Positions 32,686-40,335 of a stretch of DNA of 40,335 bases are shown here, piece by piece. The position numbers and the translations under genes were made by a program. The notes under the pieces were generated by a model. The model did no database searches, was not told where the DNA came from, and was given only the letters and a program-made list of their open reading frames with translations. This DNA comes from Kiritimatiellia bacterium (lineage in GTDB: Bacteria > Verrucomicrobiota > Kiritimatiellia > RFP12 > UBA1067): positions 1-40,335 of the forward strand of contig JAFXIL010000125.1 in NCBI GenBank assembly GCA_017563185.1, given 5' to 3'. The first letter of the stretch is position 1. Every line of letters begins with the position of its first letter.

Positions 32686-33249
32686 ATGGAAAAATCACCT
32701 CTCAGAAAAGCCCTTGCAACGGCATCTGCGGCGCTTCTTTTGCTCGCCGCGGGATGCTTCTCTCTCGAGACGGCCCCCTTCCCCGCGGATGCCGATTCGC
32801 GCATCCGCCTTCACGCCTCGTCCGGCGAGCCTGTGGAGCACATCGTGGTGGCGAACGACGGCTGGTTCCTCTTCAACGTGTGGCCGCTCGCAAGCGGCAA
32901 TCCGAACGCGAACTCGTGGTTCCCGTTCCGCCTCTTCAAGAACTGCGTGCACGAGGACATACTGCAGGACCGCCTCACCCACTACGCAAAGGCGTTCGGC
33001 TACACGGTCTCGGACCTCGTGCTGCTGAGCACCGAGCAGGTGTTCCTCTCGATCCCCGGCACCGAGCTGCCCGTGCCGATCCCATACGTCCTCACCTACC
33101 GCCGCAAGCAGTTCTCCGCCGTGCTCGTGAATCCATCCGCCACCCCAAAGCCGCAAGAGACCGAGGACCCTGAAGCCGCCCAACGCCGACGCCTCTCGCG
33201 CGAGATGAAGAACCTTCTAAACGAAATCCCCGACGGAGACGCGAAATGA
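32686..33249 (+). CDS. Putative lipoprotein, paralogue of the next gene
   Basis: 187 aa from ATG 32686, chosen over 32602 because the promoter lies between them and this start yields a proper signal peptide with lipobox LAAGC (Cys24). The mature part shares with the next product the pattern GWFLFNVWPLASGNPN...W...FKN, then a helix and a VSDL/VSNL motif followed by beta strands. A basic/acidic helical tail (EAAQRRRLSREMKNLLNEI). No known domain. Its stop overlaps the next start (ATGA). Confidence 0.78.
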   Translation: MEKSPLRKALATASAALLLLAAGCFSLETAPFPADADSRIRLHASSGEPVEHIVVANDGWFLFNVWPLASGNPNANSWFPFRLFKNCVHEDILQDRLTHYAKAFGYTVSDLVLLSTEQVFLSIPGTELPVPIPYVLTYRRKQFSAVLVNPSATPKPQETEDPEAAQRRRLSREMKNLLNEIPDGDAK

Positions 33250-33674
33250 AAAACTCCCCGCCCATCATCGCCGCCATCCTCGCCCTCCTCTGCGGCTGCA
33301 CCACGATCAACTCCACCGCCGCCTTCAACGGCATGAATGTGGACGGCGCGCGCACCCCAGTCGAGACGGTGGAGGTAGAGACCTCCGGCTGGTTCCTCTT
33401 CACCTGCATCCCGATCGCAAGCGGCAACCCGGCGCGTCCCAACGCCGTCTCATGCCGCTGGTTCACCAACACCGTGAAGCTCAAGAACAACATCGACGTG
33501 CTCCACGCCCGAATGAAGGAGCGCGGCGTGGACGAAGTGTCTAACCTCACCAGCCACCGCGAGGACGAGAAGTACCTCGTGTTCCTGCTCGCGCGCCGCT
33601 CATACCACACAAGCGCCGTGCTGCTCGCTCCCGAACCCGCATCCTCCAGCAAGAACGTGAACACCAAGAAATGA
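33246..33674 (+). CDS. Putative lipoprotein, smaller paralogue
   Basis: A 142-aa lipoprotein with lipobox LLCGC (Cys18). GWFLFTCIPIASGNPARPN...WFTNTVKLKNNIDVLHARMKERGVDEVSNL matches the preceding protein block for block, so the two arose by tandem duplication. Four-base overlaps at both ends (with the first lipoprotein and with hisC) imply coupled translation of all three. Function unknown; any connection with histidine synthesis is positional only. Confidence 0.78.
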   Translation: MKNSPPIIAAILALLCGCTTINSTAAFNGMNVDGARTPVETVEVETSGWFLFTCIPIASGNPARPNAVSCRWFTNTVKLKNNIDVLHARMKERGVDEVSNLTSHREDEKYLVFLLARRSYHTSAVLLAPEPASSSKNVNTKK

Positions 33675-34729
33675 GAATCGCAAAGTCCGTACAGTCCCTC
33701 GTGCCATACACCCCCGGCGAACAGCCGAAGGCAAGAGGCGTCATCAAGCTCAACACGAACGAAAACCCATACCCGCCCTCGCCGCTGATCGAGAAGGTCC
33801 TCGCGTCGTTCGACCTCGACAGCCTGCGCCGGTATCCCGATCCCGTCTTCCGCGAGCTGCGCGAGAAGATCGCCGAAATCTACCACACCTCCCCTTCGCG
33901 CGTCTTCGTGGGCAACGGCTCGGACGAGGTGCTCACCCTCGCCGCGCGCGCATTTGTCGACGACGACGAGGCCATAGGCTCGTTCGATCCCAGCTATTCG
34001 CTCTACAAGACGCTCGCCGCAATCCGCGACGTTCCGTTCGTTCCAAGCCCCCTCGCGGACGACTTCTCGTGGACCGAGCCCGTCACGCGCGGCCCAGACG
34101 GCCGCCCCGTTGCGCTCTTCCTTCTCACGAATCCCAACGCCCCCACCTCGACACTCTATCCCCCCGAACTCGTTCAGGCGTTCGCGCGCTCGTTCCCCGG
34201 GGTGGTGATCGTGGACGAGGCATACGCCGACTTTGCAGCTTCCAGCTGCGTTCCGCTCGCCGCGGATCCCTTAGACGCCAACGTCGTCGTGATGCGCACG
34301 CTCTCAAAGAGCTACTCGCTCGCCGGCCTGCGCCTCGGATTCTGCATTGGCCCCGAGGATCTCGTCGAGGCGCTCTACAAGGTGAAGGACTCTTACAACG
34401 TGGACGCCCTTGCGCAGGCATGCGCCCTCGCCGCGCTTTCCGACCAGCCCTGGATGCGGCGCAACACCTCCAAGGTGCTGAAGACGCGCGAGGAGACCGC
34501 AGCCGAACTGCGCCGCCGCGGCTGGGACGTGCCGCCCTCGCAGTCCAACTTCCTCTTCGCCCGCCCTGCGCATCGGTCTGCCGCCGAGCTTTTCGAGGCC
34601 CTTCGCGCACGAAACATCTTCGTGCGCTACTTCCCTGGGCCACGCACGGGAGATCGCCTGCGCATATCCGTTGGAACCGACGCCGACATGGTCTCGCTTC
34701 TCGCTGCCCTCCAGGAACTCGACGCCTAA
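33671..34729 (+). CDS. hisC: Histidinol-phosphate aminotransferase
   Basis: A PLP enzyme converting imidazole-acetol phosphate to histidinol phosphate in histidine synthesis. 352 aa, class I/II aminotransferase fold: KLNTNENPYPPSP at the N-terminus, VGNGSDEVL, NPNAPTST (the Asn contacting PLP), VDEAYADF, and the PLP Lys213 in RTLSKSYSLAGLRLG. The C-terminal Arg region is RLRISVGT. No other his genes are nearby. The ATG overlaps the lipoprotein stop. The gene converges on the CotH gene with a 40-bp gap holding a weak GCCCG-t-CGGGC hairpin. Confidence 0.93.
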   Translation: MRIAKSVQSLVPYTPGEQPKARGVIKLNTNENPYPPSPLIEKVLASFDLDSLRRYPDPVFRELREKIAEIYHTSPSRVFVGNGSDEVLTLAARAFVDDDEAIGSFDPSYSLYKTLAAIRDVPFVPSPLADDFSWTEPVTRGPDGRPVALFLLTNPNAPTSTLYPPELVQAFARSFPGVVIVDEAYADFAASSCVPLAADPLDANVVVMRTLSKSYSLAGLRLGFCIGPEDLVEALYKVKDSYNVDALAQACALAALSDQPWMRRNTSKVLKTREETAAELRRRGWDVPPSQSNFLFARPAHRSAAELFEALRARNIFVRYFPGPRTGDRLRISVGTDADMVSLLAALQELDA

Positions 34730-34769
34730 TGGGAACATTCGCCCGTCGGGCACATTTGCGGCGCGGTCG

Positions 34770-37700
34770 TCATCGTTCGGAGATGCGAAGGCGGAAGAAA
34801 TGCCGCTCGCCGTCGGCCGGACGCGTAAGCGTTCTCTTTTCAAGCGGCACAGGAACGACAGATCCAAGATCGACCGTATCCACGGATTCTCCTGAAAGCT
34901 CCGTGAGGTGCTCCAGCCGCAGGACTCCATTGAGCGCACGGTCGATCAATGCGCCGTGCTGGCGCAGCTCCACGCCGAACTCGAGTTTTCCCGCCGCGTC
35001 GAATGCAATTGCACTGAACGCAAGATCGATCTCCGGATCAGTCTCGGGCAGCGACGCCACAAGGTAGCAGGCGGCAAGCGTGGCAGCATCGCCACGAAAC
35101 GCGGCCACGGCCGCCGCGCCTTCTTCCGCAGTGGAGACGCCCGCAAGCCACGCCTGCAGCGCAGGCAAAGAGAGTATCGCATCCGCAACGGCCTGGCGCG
35201 TGGCCTTGTCGTCGATGTCGGGAATCGACGGCCGCCAGTCTTCCGGCGAAACCACTTCAGCCGCAAACGACGTAGCGCAGAACGCGCCTCCCTTCCCGTC
35301 GCACATCCGGAATACGTTGCCCGTCCACTTCGTCGAAAGATAGAGATGCTGGACTAGCGCCCCTCCGGCGTCAAAGAGACGAACGTCCACATTGCCGTCC
35401 GTGATCTTTCCATCCGGCCAGAAATCCGCCTTCTCGCAGCGGATGGACGCGCCCGGCGCGAGCGTGAGGCCAAGCGGCAGCGTGAATGCGCATTTCGCCA
35501 CGGCGTCGCCCGTCTTCGTGCAGGTCACCTGCACGCCGCCGATGTGCAGCGCGGCAGTCTGGGCGAGATTGGTCAGGACGATATACTCCTCGCCGTCGCT
35601 GCCGCCCAAGACCGGCACGCTCATAACCTCGGCGACGCGCAGCGACGAGGCGAGGTCCGAAGAAACCGGTTCAAGTCCACCTGCGAACCACTCCCCAGGT
35701 ACGCACACAACTGGCGCGGAGGCGGCCAGCACCTCAAGACTCGGCGAGCCGCCCGTGACGCCCACCACCGGCCCGCCCGCAAGCGCGCCACCAGAAGGAT
35801 AGTAGAAGCGTCCGTTCATCGACTCGTAGAGGCACACTACGCCGTTTTCGTCTCGTGCAGGCTCATAGTCGCGCGCAAGCGTTTCGCCTTCGTAGAACTT
35901 GAGCGAATAGACCGTGCCATAGCTGTGGCTTCCCGCAGAAGCGAGAGAAAAAAGATATGTGGCAGGCGCATAGTTCGCTGGGAACGCCGTCGCATTGCCC
36001 GAAAGCAGCACCTCGCCAGTCGCGGCGTCTTTCAGATAGAAGTTGCCGAACTCGTAGTCGTAGATCGTCGTGGAATCCTGAACGACCGCGCCAGAGATGC
36101 GTCTGTCGGACGGGAAGTCGAGATAGGTGACGTCACCTTTGTCTTTGTTTGAGAAGAAACGCCAGTCGTCGCGGTCGTTGCCCTTGTCGGTGCCAACGAA
36201 CACGCCGCCAGCGCCCATGTCCATCGCGAACTTCACCCTGCAGCGCGTAGATGCCGTCGGCGTGTAGTCTAGCGCCACGCGTTGCGTGCCGTCACCGCGC
36301 ACGTAGGCGAGCTTTTCGCGTCCGAACGAGACGATCGTCTCGACGAGAAATACGCGCAGGACGGCTTCGGCAGATGAATCAAAACCAGCCGGCGCGCCCA
36401 CGCGCAGCGCGCCCGTGCCAGCTGCGACCTCGCCGAGATCGGCCGTGTGGCTCCAATTGGACGGAGCCTCGCCAAGATCGGAGGAATCCCACGCCACCAG
36501 GAGACGCGCCGCGTGCGGAAGATTGGCGTATGCGACGGTGAGAGTCCCCGCGTCAAGCGTGGCCGTGAGAGCCACGGGAACGTATCCTGGCACGTCGATC
36601 TCTGAAAGCGCGCTCCATTCGCCGCCGGCAGAGCGGGCGCGCGCGCAGACGACGAAGCCATTCTCGTCAACTGCAATCGCCTCCGTGAACGTTTCGGCGG
36701 AAGCGCTCGTCACGCCGCCGAAGAGGCGAGGGTCGGAACCGTCGCGCGTGTAGTAGATCGTAGTGCCGGGAGACGAGACGAACGATGCGAGCGCGCCGTT
36801 CCGTGAGAGTTCGAGCGTGGGCGCATCGATGGAAGGATACCAGCCTTCGGTGCGGTAGTTGGCGAGAAGCAGCGGGAAGCGCCTTTCGATGAAGTCGGAG
36901 ATGATGTATTCGCAGGCGTTCGTCCAGGTGGCGTATGTCTGGCCATTGCGTCCCCATCGCGCCGCCTCGTTCACGATCGCGTCGTCGATCTCCGCCATGC
37001 GCGAGCGGAAGCGCAGCACGTTGTTCGTCGTCGAGAGAACGCCGCCCGGGAAGAAGTGGCGGTGGAAGAGATCCGCCCACACGATGCGGTACTCGGCGTT
37101 CTTCATGAGCTCGTGGTTGAGCCAGTTGGAGTTGAAGTTGTTGAGGCCGGAGAACACGCCCCAGGCGACCGGGTTGCACGTGGCGTCGGCTACGAGACCG
37201 TTGCGGCTCGCATACTGCGCGCCCATGCCAAGGGCATGCTCGCCGTCGTGGCAGAACCACTTGAAGCCGGTCGAGGCCTCGGTGTGGTCGTAGAGGGCGA
37301 AGTAGTTGTTGGGCATTCTGCTCCAGATGGAGCAGGGCGAATCGCCGTCGGCGCAGTAGTGACCGATCTGCGTGCGAAGGATGAGGTTCGTGACGTCGAT
37401 GTACACGGGATAGTCGGGGTTGCGGGTGCCGTCGGGGTTGCATCCGAGCGCGCGCAGATAGGCGGCGTTCGACGTGAAGCCAGCAATCATCTGGTTGTAG
37501 AGCGCCTGGCGCGCGTCGTCGCTTCCGGAATTGAGCTCGTTGACGTTGTACGCGTCGTAGTCTTCAGACTCGCCGCCGAGGTAGGTGGAGGCGAAGTGGT
37601 CGTCGGCGCGCTCCTGCGTCTGGTAGAGCCCCCAGTACACGCCGTTGATGAAGAGGTTGCAGTAGCGGCTGCGCGTGTAGGGCTGGCCCACGTCGCGCTG

Positions 37701-39860
37701 GGCGTCGCGCTCGAACGTCTCGGTGACGAACGCGTCGCGCATCCAGTTCCACGCCTCCGTGGGATTGTTGGCCCACGAATAGTTCTGCGAGCAGCGAAGG
37801 TCCATGCGGCGGAACGACGACGCCCCCTCGTCGCCGAAGAACGGGAACTCCACGCGCTTCATGCCGTATTCGCTGCGGAAGAAGAGGCGCAGGGAATGCT
37901 TGGGGTAGCCGGCCTGGCGGCTCGCCGCGCCGCGGATGCGCAGGCCCATCGGCGCGAAGAATTCGTTGACGGTCCCGTTTACAGGGTCGATCTGCTCCAC
38001 CATTCCCTGACGCTCCCAGGCCAGGCCGCGTCCTGAGACGTTCACGTAGATGCCAGTGGAGGCGTTGAAGAGATTCGCCGGATCGATCGCTATCGAGATC
38101 GTCACGATCGAATTCGTGAAGCCGTTCAGCATCTTCGCTCGCGCAACGGGATCGGACACTAGATCCGTACGCATTCCGTAGCGCATCGCCTGGTTGTTCA
38201 CGGCGCCGCTCGCGGGGAAGCCGCCGCCCGGAGAGGCGGTTGACGGTGCCTGGGAGAGCACCTGGTCGAGGAAGATGTACGAGGCCACGCCCTCGCGCTG
38301 GATGATGGCTGCGGGATTGACGGCCGCGGCGCGCACTACTGTGGTCGAGGAGATGGCCAGCGGCTGGGTGTAGCGCGCGCTGGCGGACGACGGGGCCTTG
38401 CCGTCGAGAGTGTAGCGGATCTCCGCCGCAGGGTCGTCCGGACAGGACAGCGCAAGCGCGAACGGCGCCGTCTTGTAGCCGTGCGCCTCGCTGAAGACAA
38501 TTGGCGCAGTTGGCCCCTCAAACCCCTCGGTGTCGTTCGGCGCGCCCGGCGTGGGCGTGCGGAAGTACCGCAGCGCCAGTTCACCGTTCACATCGACGTA
38601 GCCGTACGAAATGTCGTCGAGCTGCATGGGGTAGGCGAAAGAGGAAACGAGCGTGCCGTCAGGGCGCGCAATCGCCACCGCCTCGCCGGAGGAGGATAGG
38701 CCCATATCGACGTGCACCGCGCCGCTCGTGTAGGCGTCCACGCCGTCGGCATAGACCACGAGATAGCCATGCGCCGGCACGCTTGCGCCTGCGGGAAGCC
38801 GCTTCCATTTCTCGGGCTTCTTCGCGGGATCGTCGCTCACAAGCCAGTCCGTCAGATCCACCGGCAACGCGTTCGGATTGTAGAGTTCGAACCAGTCCAC
38901 GTCGGCCGCCGCGCATATCTCGTTCACGCGTACGGCGAGCGGCTCCTCGGTCGGCAGCGTGAAACGCCCTTCCACGACGCTCGAGACTTTCCCCAACGAG
39001 TTGGAGGCGAAGGCAGAATAGGCGTATACGGTGCCAGGCTGCAGGTTGTCCGCCACGAAGCGGTACAAGTCGCCGCGCACAAGGCCCGTCGCGACTTTCA
39101 CCGGCGCGGGCAATGACGCTGCAGCGGAACCGAAGGCGAGATAGACGTCGGCCGAAGCCGCGTTAAGCCCAACGAGCTCAAGCACGCCACCCACGGAAGC
39201 CCGGGTGGCCTCAGCGCCGAGAAGCGTCGCCGTTACGACGGGGTCGGGCGTCATGGAAGTTCCAACCGCCTCGATCTCCACGTAGCCCGCGCCGTTGTTG
39301 TCCTGCGCGCCGAAGGAGATTCTAATGCCCGTCACGTTCTGCGCGAGAAATCCCGTCGCCGCGTTGGCGAGCGTGGCGAAGGAGGCGCCTGTTCCTTCCC
39401 ATGCGGCGCTTGAGCCGCCTGTCGCGTATGAAAGCGCCGGCGCGTTGAGGTTCTGCCACTGGCTCGACGAGCCGTAGCGCAGCCGCACGCTCGTCACGCT
39501 TATGCCGTCGCGCCCGGCGTCTGCCCAGCGCGAGGATATTCTGATCTTCTCGAGCGCCATGGGCTCGTCGAAGGTCCACGTCAGCGTGGCGCCGTTCGCA
39601 AGGCCCACCACCTGCGACCAGTCGATCTCCGTGCCAGGGACGGCGCCGTCGGTGAGCAGGAGCAGCGACGCGCCGTTCACGCACCGGCCTGATTCCGCGT
39701 AGTAGTCGCCAGTCAGCGCCGCCTGGCGCCCGGCAAGAAGGTTATCGCCAGCAAGCGGGGTCCATGACTGCGGCGCATACGCGCCGGTCTCCCAGGCGAG
39801 CTCCGCCTGGAGAGTCCATGCAAGCCCAAGAAGGACTGCTAAAAAAACTTTTCTTGCCAT
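34770..39860 (-). CDS. Very large secreted CotH / lamin-tail-domain protein
   Basis: 1696 aa from ATG 39860. Signal peptide 1-20 (ARKVFLAVLLGLAWTLQA). Order of parts, positions approximate: discoidin/F5-8-like beta region 25-200; Fn3-like 210-300; lamin-tail domain 307-420 (VNEICAAADVDWFELYNP, LTDWLVSDD); chitobiase C-terminal-like domain 450-537 (EIRYTLDGKAPS). A CotH-like domain follows at 580-1000, starting TISIAIDPANLF and including GLRIRGAAS, KHSLRLFF and GVYWGLYQTQERADDHF. Then come a second chitobiase-like domain 1007-1093 (TTIYYTRDGSDPR), a jelly-roll-like region 1150-1350, and a lamin-tail-like region 1407-1510. CotH domains are atypical protein kinases; here an extracellular surface role is inferred. 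It is preceded by a 24-codon leader ORF and has no close ribosome binding site beyond GGTGAG. Confidence 0.88.
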   Translation of the reverse strand: MARKVFLAVLLGLAWTLQAELAWETGAYAPQSWTPLAGDNLLAGRQAALTGDYYAESGRCVNGASLLLLTDGAVPGTEIDWSQVVGLANGATLTWTFDEPMALEKIRISSRWADAGRDGISVTSVRLRYGSSSQWQNLNAPALSYATGGSSAAWEGTGASFATLANAATGFLAQNVTGIRISFGAQDNNGAGYVEIEAVGTSMTPDPVVTATLLGAEATRASVGGVLELVGLNAASADVYLAFGSAAASLPAPVKVATGLVRGDLYRFVADNLQPGTVYAYSAFASNSLGKVSSVVEGRFTLPTEEPLAVRVNEICAAADVDWFELYNPNALPVDLTDWLVSDDPAKKPEKWKRLPAGASVPAHGYLVVYADGVDAYTSGAVHVDMGLSSSGEAVAIARPDGTLVSSFAYPMQLDDISYGYVDVNGELALRYFRTPTPGAPNDTEGFEGPTAPIVFSEAHGYKTAPFALALSCPDDPAAEIRYTLDGKAPSSASARYTQPLAISSTTVVRAAAVNPAAIIQREGVASYIFLDQVLSQAPSTASPGGGFPASGAVNNQAMRYGMRTDLVSDPVARAKMLNGFTNSIVTISIAIDPANLFNASTGIYVNVSGRGLAWERQGMVEQIDPVNGTVNEFFAPMGLRIRGAASRQAGYPKHSLRLFFRSEYGMKRVEFPFFGDEGASSFRRMDLRCSQNYSWANNPTEAWNWMRDAFVTETFERDAQRDVGQPYTRSRYCNLFINGVYWGLYQTQERADDHFASTYLGGESEDYDAYNVNELNSGSDDARQALYNQMIAGFTSNAAYLRALGCNPDGTRNPDYPVYIDVTNLILRTQIGHYCADGDSPCSIWSRMPNNYFALYDHTEASTGFKWFCHDGEHALGMGAQYASRNGLVADATCNPVAWGVFSGLNNFNSNWLNHELMKNAEYRIVWADLFHRHFFPGGVLSTTNNVLRFRSRMAEIDDAIVNEAARWGRNGQTYATWTNACEYIISDFIERRFPLLLANYRTEGWYPSIDAPTLELSRNGALASFVSSPGTTIYYTRDGSDPRLFGGVTSASAETFTEAIAVDENGFVVCARARSAGGEWSALSEIDVPGYVPVALTATLDAGTLTVAYANLPHAARLLVAWDSSDLGEAPSNWSHTADLGEVAAGTGALRVGAPAGFDSSAEAVLRVFLVETIVSFGREKLAYVRGDGTQRVALDYTPTASTRCRVKFAMDMGAGGVFVGTDKGNDRDDWRFFSNKDKGDVTYLDFPSDRRISGAVVQDSTTIYDYEFGNFYLKDAATGEVLLSGNATAFPANYAPATYLFSLASAGSHSYGTVYSLKFYEGETLARDYEPARDENGVVCLYESMNGRFYYPSGGALAGGPVVGVTGGSPSLEVLAASAPVVCVPGEWFAGGLEPVSSDLASSLRVAEVMSVPVLGGSDGEEYIVLTNLAQTAALHIGGVQVTCTKTGDAVAKCAFTLPLGLTLAPGASIRCEKADFWPDGKITDGNVDVRLFDAGGALVQHLYLSTKWTGNVFRMCDGKGGAFCATSFAAEVVSPEDWRPSIPDIDDKATRQAVADAILSLPALQAWLAGVSTAEEGAAAVAAFRGDAATLAACYLVASLPETDPEIDLAFSAIAFDAAGKLEFGVELRQHGALIDRALNGVLRLEHLTELSGESVDTVDLGSVVPVPLEKRTLTRPADGERHFFRLRISER

Positions 39861-39934
39861 CAACTATGCTCACCGATACCGTGCGGAGACATCACGGGGG
39901 GCGTTGATGTTGCTGCTGAAACCATTGTCTCCAT
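39860..39934 (-). CDS. 24-codon leader ORF upstream of the CotH gene
   Basis: AGGAG (39944-39940) five bases before ATG 39934; the peptide begins METMVSAATSTPPVMSPHGI and ends at TGA 39862-39860, which overlaps the CotH ATG as TGATG. Ribosomes finishing this ORF would be placed on the CotH start. It is a leader or translational-coupling ORF by structure; no attenuation stem or run of regulatory codons is apparent. Confidence 0.5.
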   Translation of the reverse strand: METMVSAATSTPPVMSPHGIGEHS

Positions 39935-39962
39935 TTTTTCTCCTGTTGTTTTAGACGTTCCT

Positions 39963-39971
39963 AGTATAGCA
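39963..39971 (-). promoter_or_regulatory. Extended -10 promoter of the leader ORF-CotH unit
   Basis: TGC-TATACT on the minus strand, about 28 bases upstream of the leader ATG. -35 not clear. Confidence 0.5.
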
Positions 39972-40116
39972 TAAATTCATGGCGCTGACGCGCCAAAAAC
40001 GAAGTTCTTTGTCTTTCGACCGACAATTGTGATTATTTTGTAAACATCTGGGAAAGTCATGTCATTTTGCGCCGGTCTGCGCATATATTCTAATGGTAGG
40101 TGAAAGGGGGGTTGTC

Positions 40117-40335
40117 ATGTCTAAGCTGATGAGAAAATGGACGGGATGGTTCTTCGCCGCTCTCGCGGCCGCGGCGTTCGCCGTGGCCGCGTTTGAGGGC
40201 GTGGGCGAGGACGCGTCTGGCGAGGCGTCGGGCGCGGTCAGGGAATTTATATTCGCGGGTGGCGGAACCACGAACCGCCTGACGGGCACGGAGGCCGACA
40301 TGGCCGCCGTGCGCGCGCTCTACTCCGAGGAGGCC
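40117..40335 (+). CDS. Secreted or membrane-anchored protein, 3' end outside the window
   Basis: ATG 40117 is preceded by AAAGGGGGG. The visible 73 codons start MSKLMRKWTGWFFAALAAAA, a Lys/Arg-then-hydrophobic signal or anchor (about 9-27). An acidic Gly/Ala/Glu stretch follows, then REFIFAGGGTTNRLTGTEADMAAVRALYSEE. No stop before the edge. Divergent from the CotH gene across ~180 bp. Function not recognised. The promoter is uncertain (TATTCT at 40086-40091 lacks a well-placed -35). Confidence 0.65.
   Translation, partial: MSKLMRKWTGWFFAALAAAAFAVAAFEGVGEDASGEASGAVREFIFAGGGTTNRLTGTEADMAAVRALYSEEA

Overview
The window looks like part of a GC-rich chromosome from the PVC superphylum, most plausibly an uncultured gut or rumen member of Kiritimatiellota/Verrucomicrobiota. 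This is an inference from gene content: a very large CotH/lamin-tail surface protein, a secreted GH78-type glycosidase, an ECF sigma factor coupled to a Ser/Thr kinase, a TMEM43-family protein and many short dispersed repeats, some of them inside genes. No rRNA, tRNA or CRISPR array was seen.

Layout. Positions 1-3000 (+) hold a partial secreted HExxH metalloprotease and a coupled secreted protein. Positions 3008-5310 are a repeat-rich scar. It contains a truncated, frameshifted tyrosine integrase that lacks its catalytic Tyr, then an AAA/DUF4143 ATPase bracketed by two ~187-bp direct repeats, then a small TTGCCAAT-type inverted-repeat element. Positions 5347-11113 (-) form a visibly AT-richer, tightly spaced six-gene cluster of unknown function: a soluble protein, a 605-aa zinc-ribbon/Sel1/DnaJ-finger/TM2-like membrane protein, a membrane-anchored coiled-coil protein, a lipoprotein and two tandem paralogues. 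An ~850-bp gene-less element with the same TTGCCAAT termini follows (11356-12209).

Positions 12209-19953 (-) read as one long possible transcription unit: GH78-like glycosidase, proB, a membrane-fused metallophosphoesterase, proA, ECF sigma factor and Ser/Thr kinase. Both the kinase and the sigma factor carry in-frame copies of palindromic repeats also found in the intergenic scar. Divergently, grpE-dnaJ-rsmE (+, 20131-22771) form a chaperone/rRNA-methylation operon. It converges on a minus-strand series running 32620 to 22758: DivIC-like, HELTH membrane protein, HemW-like radical SAM, TMEM43-like, thioredoxin-like, argS, a sigma-region-4 remnant, a small TM protein, aspS and an L,D-transpeptidase that appears to start at ATT.

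From 32686 (+), two paralogous lipoproteins are translationally coupled to hisC. hisC converges on a 5.1-kb gene for a CotH/LTD surface protein that is preceded by a 24-codon leader ORF. A secreted or membrane-anchored protein starts at 40117 and runs off the end.

Two expression habits recur. One is ATGA stop/start overlaps (2158, 13219, 15098, 33246, 33671). The other is extended -10 promoters (TGnTATAMT), several so close to the ATG that the transcripts should be leaderless.
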